Shown here in pieces: positions 1 through 4,465 of a DNA stretch of 6,870 nucleotides (position 1 is the stretch's first letter; the number at the start of each line of letters is the position of its first letter). The position numbers and the translations under genes were made by a program. The DNA is from Candidatus Zixiibacteriota bacterium. GTDB lineage: Bacteria; Zixibacteria; MSB-5A5; GN15; PGXB01. The DNA is taken from assembly GCA_020345705.1 (NCBI GenBank), contig CP070766.1, positions 1,687,851-1,694,720 on the forward strand, given 5' to 3'. Under the pieces are notes generated by a model. The model did not search any database and was not told the origin of the DNA. It saw only the letters and a list, made by a program, of their open reading frames with translations.

Positions 1-792
1 CATCGGTCCCATGGCAGCCATAAATCCGGCCAAAGACGCCGTCAGACCGCCGAGCACGCCCAGCCTTATTCTCAGGTTGATCAGTTCTCTGCTCTTCCTG
101 ATTAGCCGTCTGGCTTCGAATTTTTCCTTGACGAATGACTGAACCAGCTTAATGCCGGAGATTGTCTCTTGGAAAAAGCTGAGAATCTCCGCCGATTTTT
201 CCCTGGTTTCCCGGCTTTTCTGCTTAACCTTACGGCCCATGTGCAGTTGGCTGATAAAAAGGAACGGAAAAAGTGTCAGCGCGAGCAGAGTCAGTTTCCA
301 ATCCAGATAAAAAATCACGGCCAGCACGGCAACCACGGTGACGAAATCTGTGATTATAGCAATAAAAGTTGAGGTCACAACGCCCTGAAGTTTTTCCACG
401 TCATTGTTAACACGGCTCATGATTTCACCGGTCTTGGTGTGGTGGAAAAAATCCAGGTGCAGCTTTTCCAGATGCTCGAAGAGCTGGAACCTTATGTCAA
501 AGAGAATCCGCTGGCCGACGAACTGAAAAAGATAATTCGTCAGAACGTTTAAGACGACTCTCAGCAGGAAAAGACCTATCAGGGCCGCCACCAGGATATC
601 CAGAAGGGCGGTGTTGCGGTCGACCAGAACGTCGTCGATGACAATCTTGAGCACCAGGGGATCGATCAGCCCCAGCGCCACCGTCAGCACCATTATAAGG
701 GCAATGGCAAATTCTAAAAGCAGATACGGCCTGAGATATCTCAGAATTCGTGCGGCTTTGGCCCTGGTAATTTTTGATTTTGACGACTTCAT
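1..792 (-). CDS. ABC exporter, N-terminal transmembrane domain (partial)
   Basis: This is the first 264 codons of an ABC exporter of the MsbA/HlyB-like half-transporter type; the nucleotide-binding domain lies beyond base 1. The family pumps lipids, peptides, drugs or polysaccharide precursors across the inner membrane using ATP. The visible part is the type 1 transmembrane domain. Helices fall near residues 23-50, 62-82, 140-162 and 166-183. Family signatures are PLVLKIVIDDVL (45-56), FFHHTKTGEIMSRVNNDVE (115-133), WKLTLLAL (165-172) and ETISGIKLVQSFVKEKFE (209-226). The ATG at 792 is the only sensible start because an in-frame stop lies five codons upstream, although no clear Shine-Dalgarno sequence precedes it. 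There is no N-terminal peptidase domain, so it is not a C39-type bacteriocin exporter. It sits 53 bases behind the HlyD-family gene, so the two are probably co-transcribed. The substrate cannot be told from the sequence. Confidence 0.9.
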   Translation of the reverse strand, partial: MKSSKSKITRAKAARILRYLRPYLLLEFAIALIMVLTVALGLIDPLVLKIVIDDVLVDRNTALLDILVAALIGLFLLRVVLNVLTNYLFQFVGQRILFDIRFQLFEHLEKLHLDFFHHTKTGEIMSRVNNDVEKLQGVVTSTFIAIITDFVTVVAVLAVIFYLDWKLTLLALTLFPFLFISQLHMGRKVKQKSRETREKSAEILSFFQETISGIKLVQSFVKEKFEARRLIRKSRELINLRIRLGVLGGLTASLAGFMAAMGPM

Positions 793-845
793 GATATCAA
801 GAGGTTATTCGCCGGGCGCTACATACCCGGCCGCCGTCATTCATA

Positions 846-1919
846 TTATTTCGAAATCCCTTCCAGGATTTTCCTGGACAATCTCACGTTTGGCTCAATA
901 ACGATTTTCGCCTTGCCCGACAACCCCGGTTTAAGGTATTGCCGGGTTGTTGAAAGCTTGACCCAGGGCTCATCGATGCCTATCCTGCATTCAAAAGCAA
1001 CGCCTGACTTCGTGGGGTCAGGAACTGAGGAGACGTCCTTGACTCTGCCCGTAAATACTTTGTACTGCCGGTGAGGATAAGCATTAATGAAAATTTTCGC
1101 CTCCTGTCCCACTCTGACTTTAGGAATATCGTTTTCGCCGACCATGGCGACAAATTCCACATTTGAGCAATCACCGATCTGAACAAGCACCGCTCCTTCG
1201 ACAGCTTTCGTCCCGAGCAGGTCCTCGGCGTGGGCGGTCAGCACCGTACCGGCAATGGGCGATATCACCACCGCTCTGGCCAGTTTCTGCTCTGCAAGCT
1301 CATAGGCCTGCCGGGCCAGCTCGACACTGCGTTTTCTTTCCTCGATTCGCCGCAAGTACCTGTCTTCCAGCATCGCCTGCCGCTCCCTGAGGACACGGTA
1401 ATTAGATTTCCTCAGTTCAAATTCCAGTTCGGCCCTTTCTTTAGCCTGCTCGCTGATCAGCTCTTTTTCAAAGAGCTTCGTGGCCCGCTCGTAGTCGGCC
1501 TCGGCGATTTCCATACTTCGTTTCGCCCCGACCAGGTCCGCCAGCAAAATACCGGTCTCGTAGGATTCGCTGGTTTTCAGATTGTGGTATTCCTCCTCGA
1601 TTTCCAGAAGTCTCGCACGGGCCTCTATCAGAGTCTGGCGTGTTCGTTCAACGTCGAACTCCAGATCGCCGGAGGCCAGGAGGAGTACGGTATCACCGGC
1701 CTTGACATCGTCGCCCTCGCTCACATAGATGGCCTTCACGATTCCGCCGATCTCCGGGGCGATATTCACATAGCCGGCCGGACAGACCGTCCCCTGAGCC
1801 TCTGCCGTTTCATCCATTCGCCCCACAAACAATGTGACTGCGACGACCAGCAGAAGAAGCAGGCATATAAAGCCGCTATATGCCAGGACCCTCGAGACTC
1901 TTCGTGCGAATAATCTGAT
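846..1919 (-). CDS. HlyD-family membrane fusion protein (periplasmic adaptor)
   Basis: This is a periplasmic adaptor that links an inner-membrane exporter to the cell envelope or an outer-membrane channel. Counting from the TTG at 1832 (residue 1, 328 residues to the stop), the first half of the lipoyl/barrel-sandwich domain spans about 12-54 (IGGIVKAIYVSEGDDVKAGD). A long charged coiled coil follows at about 57-187. The second lipoyl half contains SPIAGTV (191-197), and the beta-barrel region spans about 222-312. The reading frame clearly continues upstream of 1832 through a hydrophobic helix, GFICLLLLLVVAVTLFVG, preceded by an Arg-rich cytoplasmic stretch. That is the expected N-terminal anchor of the family. 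No ATG, GTG or TTG lies in frame between the stop at 1956-1958 and the TTG at 1832. I extend the gene to an ATC codon at 1919-1917, which has AGAGAAG eight bases upstream, but this start is uncertain. The ABC exporter gene follows after 53 bases, so this is its likely partner. Confidence 0.88.
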   Translation of the reverse strand: MRLFARRVSRVLAYSGFICLLLLLVVAVTLFVGRMDETAEAQGTVCPAGYVNIAPEIGGIVKAIYVSEGDDVKAGDTVLLLASGDLEFDVERTRQTLIEARARLLEIEEEYHNLKTSESYETGILLADLVGAKRSMEIAEADYERATKLFEKELISEQAKERAELEFELRKSNYRVLRERQAMLEDRYLRRIEERKRSVELARQAYELAEQKLARAVVISPIAGTVLTAHAEDLLGTKAVEGAVLVQIGDCSNVEFVAMVGENDIPKVRVGQEAKIFINAYPHRQYKVFTGRVKDVSSVPDPTKSGVAFECRIGIDEPWVKLSTTRQYLKPGLSGKAKIVIEPNVRLSRKILEGISK

Positions 1920-1927
1920 GTCTCTTA

Positions 1928-1934
1928 CTTCTCT
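1928..1934 (-). promoter_or_regulatory. Possible ribosome binding site for HlyD-family gene
   Basis: The minus strand reads AGAGAAG here, eight bases before the ATC codon at 1919-1917. It is the only purine-rich site at a sensible distance before the hydrophobic anchor of the HlyD-family protein. It supports initiation near 1919 rather than at the TTG at 1832, which would remove the anchor. The match to a Shine-Dalgarno sequence is moderate. Confidence 0.3.
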
Positions 1935-1978
1935 TTTGTCTTTAAATGGAGGCTGTCAATCCCGATGTCGAACTCTGC

Positions 1979-2019
1979 AAAAAACTTACAGCGCCATCCC
2001 CCTTCTGTCAAGGGGTGGA
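1979..2019 (-). terminator. Weak terminator-like hairpin after the RudS-like gene
   Basis: Downstream of the RudS-like stop, the minus strand can fold CCCCTT (2015-2010) with AAGGGG (2004-1999) around a five-base loop. A few extra outer pairs are possible with one bulge. A run of six T follows at 1984-1979, but about 14 bases after the stem rather than directly behind it. The T run can itself sit in the loop side of a second small hairpin (CTGTAA with TTGCAG). It may be a weak terminator that separates the RudS-like gene from the HlyD/ABC pair. Confidence 0.25.
1983..2011 (-). promoter_or_regulatory. Possible sigma-70-type promoter for the HlyD/ABC pair
   Basis: On the minus strand a perfect TTGACA (2011-2006) is followed, after a 17-base spacer, by TAAGTT (1988-1983). 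The second hexamer matches the -10 consensus at only three of six positions. The site lies about 65 bases before the likely start of the HlyD-family gene, in the only spacer where a promoter for the pair could be. The good -35 box and ideal spacing are offset by the poor -10 box. The promoter consensus of this lineage is unknown, so this is tentative. Confidence 0.2.
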
Positions 2020-2088
2020 ACGCATATTTTTGGGGGAGGCGGTAGAACCTTCTATTCTCATAATAACGCTTATTCGCGGCCAAATAGA

Positions 2089-3054
2089 CTACACATGGTT
2101 GCGGAGCATGAGCTCCTTGGGGTCCGGGCTGAGATATAGCTGGTCCATTATGTAGTCTATGTTGTACTTGTATATATGATGCCTGATTAGCGTGACCGGC
2201 ACAATCAGCGGTACCAGCTCGCGTCGGTAATCCTCGATCAGATCGAGGATACATTTCTTGTCGCCGTCGGTCAGATGTTTGCGCAAAAAACCGAGTATAT
2301 GATGCATGACGTTAAAGTTCTTCCTGACCGTTGTTTTGACAGACAGAGCCTGCACGTAAAGGGTGCTGTACTTATCCCAAAAATCGGACGGCTTGTACTT
2401 ATCAATTGCCGCAACCAATTGGCCGAGCTGCTTATAATGTTTCGGACTGTGCGCCAGAAGAAGGTATTTGCTGGCTGTATGAAACTCGACCACGGCCCGG
2501 CGGCTGAATCTGCCGGTGAAGAGATTATTCAAACGATAATAAGCAAAGACGCGCACGATGAAGTTCTCGCGAAGTCTCGGGTCATTAAGCCGGCCTTCCT
2601 CTTCAACCTGAAGAAGCGGAAAACTCTCGATGAGTGAATCGGCATACAATCCGCGTCCGATCTTTGATGCGACTCCCTTTGAATAGAGACGGACTCTCCA
2701 CATGCCGCAGCTGGGGGAGTCTTTTTTAAGGATGTATCCACTCAGGTTGGCTTTTTCGAGCCGCTTCATGCGCTTTGCGCAATAGGTGTTCATCCTGCCC
2801 GTCCAGTCATCCCTCGACTTGACACCGACCATCCGTGGCGCGCTGACATCACCCTCCAGCCGTACCGCCTCGCGCGCAGTGCTCATGCCGACCTCGACTT
2901 CCGGACACACCGGCACAAACCGCACGAACCGCCCAAGTATATCGGTTATGAAACGGTCGTGCTTATGGCCGCCGTCATGCCGTACTTTCTGCCCCAGGAG
3001 GCAGGCGCTTATGCCGATCTTGATTATTGTTTCGCCCGGCTTTTCTCCGGCCAT
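2089..3054 (-). CDS. DUF523-DUF1722 protein, RudS-like tRNA 4-thiouridine desulfidase
   Basis: The 321-residue protein has an N-terminal DUF523 (TudS) domain at about 10-155 and a C-terminal DUF1722 (YbgA-like) domain at about 190-310. DUF523 proteins of the TudS type carry a [4Fe-4S] cluster on three cysteines and remove sulfur from thiouracil. The fused DUF523-DUF1722 form has been described as RudS, which converts 4-thiouridine in tRNA back to uridine. All three expected cysteines are visible: ISACLLGQKVR (C18), PVCPEVEVG (C50) and DSPSCG (C116). The family pattern VR.DGGHKHD and the TAREAVRLEG stretch are also present. The ATG at 3054 is preferred over the TTG nine codons upstream because AGAAGGA lies eight bases before it. 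The nearest upstream reading frame is the broken DUF2867 remnant, whose stop is 40 bases away, with the PPOX gene before that. The family call is firm; the tRNA substrate is inferred from the domain pair. Confidence 0.87.
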   Translation of the reverse strand: MAGEKPGETIIKIGISACLLGQKVRHDGGHKHDRFITDILGRFVRFVPVCPEVEVGMSTAREAVRLEGDVSAPRMVGVKSRDDWTGRMNTYCAKRMKRLEKANLSGYILKKDSPSCGMWRVRLYSKGVASKIGRGLYADSLIESFPLLQVEEEGRLNDPRLRENFIVRVFAYYRLNNLFTGRFSRRAVVEFHTASKYLLLAHSPKHYKQLGQLVAAIDKYKPSDFWDKYSTLYVQALSVKTTVRKNFNVMHHILGFLRKHLTDGDKKCILDLIEDYRRELVPLIVPVTLIRHHIYKYNIDYIMDQLYLSPDPKELMLRNHV

Positions 3055-3062
3055 AGTGCTAT

Positions 3063-3069
3063 TCCTTCT
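3063..3069 (-). promoter_or_regulatory. Ribosome binding site deciding the RudS-like start
   Basis: The minus strand reads AGAAGGA eight bases before the ATG at 3054-3052. This makes that ATG the likely start, and not the in-frame TTG at 3081, which has no comparable site. Confidence 0.6.
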
Positions 3070-3094
3070 ATCTATACGCAAGTGCCCTATATCT

Positions 3095-3388
3095 TCAGCC
3101 CTTCATGGCTTCCGCTTGATGCGCAATGGCCCTTATCATCCCCCTGAAAACCAGCACATGGGCAGGACGGATGCTGTACCAGTACAGCAAGTCAGAAAGC
3201 CCTTTTGGGTAATATCCGGCCTTTGAGTCAGCCCGGTAAGATTATCTGCAAGTGGTCCCACGTCGAATTCCAGCCATGCCTGCCCCGCGCTTTCATCTCC
3301 GCCCGACGGGGCAGCTTCTTTAATGGAGTATATTCCTCCACCCACCGGAAGTCAAGGGTCTCTCCTACTGCCGGCTTCGGCGTTAAGC
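3095..3388 (-). pseudogene. DUF2867 domain remnant, frame-broken and 5'-truncated
   Basis: Three successive minus-strand frames together spell the C-terminal half of a DUF2867 domain, which is often the C-terminal part of NAD(P)-binding SDR-like proteins. Frame one (about 3388-3287) gives VGETLDFRWVEEY and RRAEMKARG. Frame two (about 3283-3225) gives QAWLEFDVGPL followed by LTQ. Frame three (about 3222-3095, stop TGA at 3097-3095) gives YYPKGL, then LLYWYSIRPAHVLVFRGM and a short basic tail. Adding one G to the GGGG run at 3286-3283 and one A to the AAA run at 3224-3222 joins all three into one continuous domain end. Both breaks behave like single-base losses in short homopolymers, so sequencing or assembly error is as likely as real decay. 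The N-terminal part is missing because the PPOX gene ends right before it at 3392. The domain name comes from the recognisable motif order, not from a search. Confidence 0.65.
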
Positions 3389-3391
3389 AGT

Positions 3392-3853
3392 CTACAGGCT
3401 GAATTCGTACAGTCTGTTTTCCCACCAGCCGCGGGCGAATTCCGGGTTGAAGCGGAGTATCGTATAGTCGGGGTCATCTTTGCCCTTGGGGTAGTACATT
3501 TCCCAGCCATCCAGCCAGAAGGCGTGCTTCAGTTCGCTATCGGTAACAATTTCCATCCGCCCTCCCAGCATCAGGCCGCGGTGCTTTGCAGGATCGCAAT
3601 AGTAAATCGAGACGGCGCTGTTTTCCTTGATGTGGCTGACCTTGACCGAGGAAGTGTTAGTGGAGAAATAAGTAACGAACTCATCGAGTATCGGCTCGAA
3701 AATCTCCACCAGCCCTGAAAAGCGCTCCCGGTCTCTAAGGTTTTCCACCGCCCGGATAAACGGCATTCCGTCGCTGCCGGCAGTGGCTATGTACACGACA
3801 GGCATCGTGTTGGTCAGCTCAAGGCAGGCCTTTTTAAGTTCGTCCCGAGTCAT
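3392..3853 (-). CDS. Pyridoxamine 5'-phosphate oxidase (PPOX)-family protein
   Basis: This 153-residue protein resembles the general-stress-protein-26 type of split-barrel flavin-binding proteins. Such proteins bind FMN or a related cofactor as dimers; individual members act as oxidases, reductases or have unknown roles. The usual order of family segments is visible: a leading helix; VVYIATAGSDGMPFIRAV (19-36); the strand pair FVTYFSTNTSSVKVSHIKEN (59-78) and VSIYYCD (81-87); GLMLGGRMEIVTD (93-105); and a C-terminal WEMYYPKGKDDPDYTILRF (117-135), where the family commonly closes the cofactor pocket. The ATG at 3853 is chosen because GAGG sits six bases upstream and because the length fits the family. 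An in-frame TTG at 3922 would add 23 residues without a convincing binding site. It is followed directly by the DUF2867 remnant and then the RudS-like gene, possibly as one operon. The substrate is unknown. Confidence 0.85.
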   Translation of the reverse strand: MTRDELKKACLELTNTMPVVYIATAGSDGMPFIRAVENLRDRERFSGLVEIFEPILDEFVTYFSTNTSSVKVSHIKENSAVSIYYCDPAKHRGLMLGGRMEIVTDSELKHAFWLDGWEMYYPKGKDDPDYTILRFNPEFARGWWENRLYEFSL

Positions 3854-3859
3854 CCGGAA

Positions 3860-3863
3860 CCTC
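3860..3863 (-). promoter_or_regulatory. Ribosome binding site deciding the PPOX start
   Basis: GAGG on the minus strand lies six bases before the ATG at 3853-3851. It supports this ATG over the upstream in-frame TTG at 3922. Confidence 0.55.
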
Positions 3864-4408
3864 GCAATTTTGATGTTGAATTGCCTCAGCCTGCCATACG
3901 GCGAAGTTCCTTTTTTGTTCAAAATATTGAATCACATTTTCAGTGTTATGCCGCCAAAGAACAGTAGAGCCAAATTCATCCGGCCTCCGCGGCGATTTAT
4001 GATACAAAATAGCGGGGCAGGGCCGCTCGATGTGAAACCGAAGTCCTGCCGGAAACCGGAGTTGACGTTATAGTTGCCGGAACTGCCCTTATTGGTCGCC
4101 TTCCCTGAAATCGAATGAAGGTACCCGGACCCGTTCAGGTTGCTGCCGGGGTGCGGCAGGGGTGGCCTGCTCCAAAGAGACCTGGTCTTGCTTGGCGGTG
4201 GTAGCCTTGACAGTGACACCACAAGGCTTCATGTCTTTGGTGCAGAATCCGTACCGACACCCGGCAGCAATGTGGGAACTATAAGAAAGGTGAATATTCT
4301 AATGGACTGTTGATGTTTATATCTCCCCCCGGCTACCTCCTCACAGCGATATCATCGCTCGTGTTTTTGCCGCCGCATTTTTCAGCGAAATATGATTCTC
4401 ACTTCAAG
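3864..4408 (-). other. Gene-poor stretch, no confident gene
   Basis: About 545 bases between the surface-protein hairpin and the PPOX gene. The longest minus-strand frame (4222-3932, from a GTG) gives 96 residues, and an overlapping one (ATG 4232 to stop 4089) gives 47 residues. Neither has a ribosome binding site or a recognisable domain. The second frame is open further upstream to a stop near 4285 and there contains a cysteine cluster, AAGCRYGFCTKDMKPCG. Its codons often end in C, so a decayed or frame-broken gene is possible. A small inverted repeat, CTGCCG/CGGCAG, lies at 4143-4159. A GAGGAGGT-like run on the minus strand near 4337 is not followed by a start codon. Any promoter for the PPOX gene should lie here, but I could not point to one. 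Confidence 0.4.
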
Positions 4409-4437
4409 CGAGGGGCAGCTCGGATGGCTGCCCCTCG
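4409..4437 (-). terminator. Perfect 11-bp hairpin behind the surface-protein gene
   Basis: CGAGGGGCAGC (4409-4419) and GCTGCCCCTCG (4427-4437) are perfect inverted copies around a seven-base loop. The hairpin lies 28 bases beyond the stop codon of the large surface protein, where a transcription terminator or 3' stabilising hairpin is expected. It has no T run directly behind it on either strand, so classical intrinsic termination is not assured. Position and stem strength support the call. Confidence 0.55.
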
Positions 4438-4465
4438 GAACGGGCATTAGCAAAATATGACAAGA

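Noticed and set aside
1230..1913. A 227-residue plus-strand open frame opposite the HlyD-family gene
   Set aside because: The minus strand encodes the full lipoyl, coiled-coil and barrel order of an adaptor protein. The plus-strand frame is its mirror and shows no domain.
1954..1959. A second TTGACA on the minus strand before HlyD
   Set aside because: No -10-like hexamer occurs 16-18 bases downstream, and it would place the transcript start almost on the likely start codon.
1925..2254. A 109-residue minus-strand frame spanning the end of the RudS-like gene and the spacer before HlyD
   Set aside because: Half of it overlaps the DUF1722 coding region in another frame. It has no domain and no binding site at its start.
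4143..4159. Small inverted repeat CTGCCG/CGGCAG considered as a terminator
   Set aside because: The stem is only six bases, no T run follows, and no gene ends just before it.
3932..4222. A 96-residue minus-strand frame ending in a hydrophobic stretch, considered as an outer-membrane protein end
   Set aside because: The start is a GTG without a binding site. The sequence shows no regular alternation or repeated strands, and no family could be recognised.
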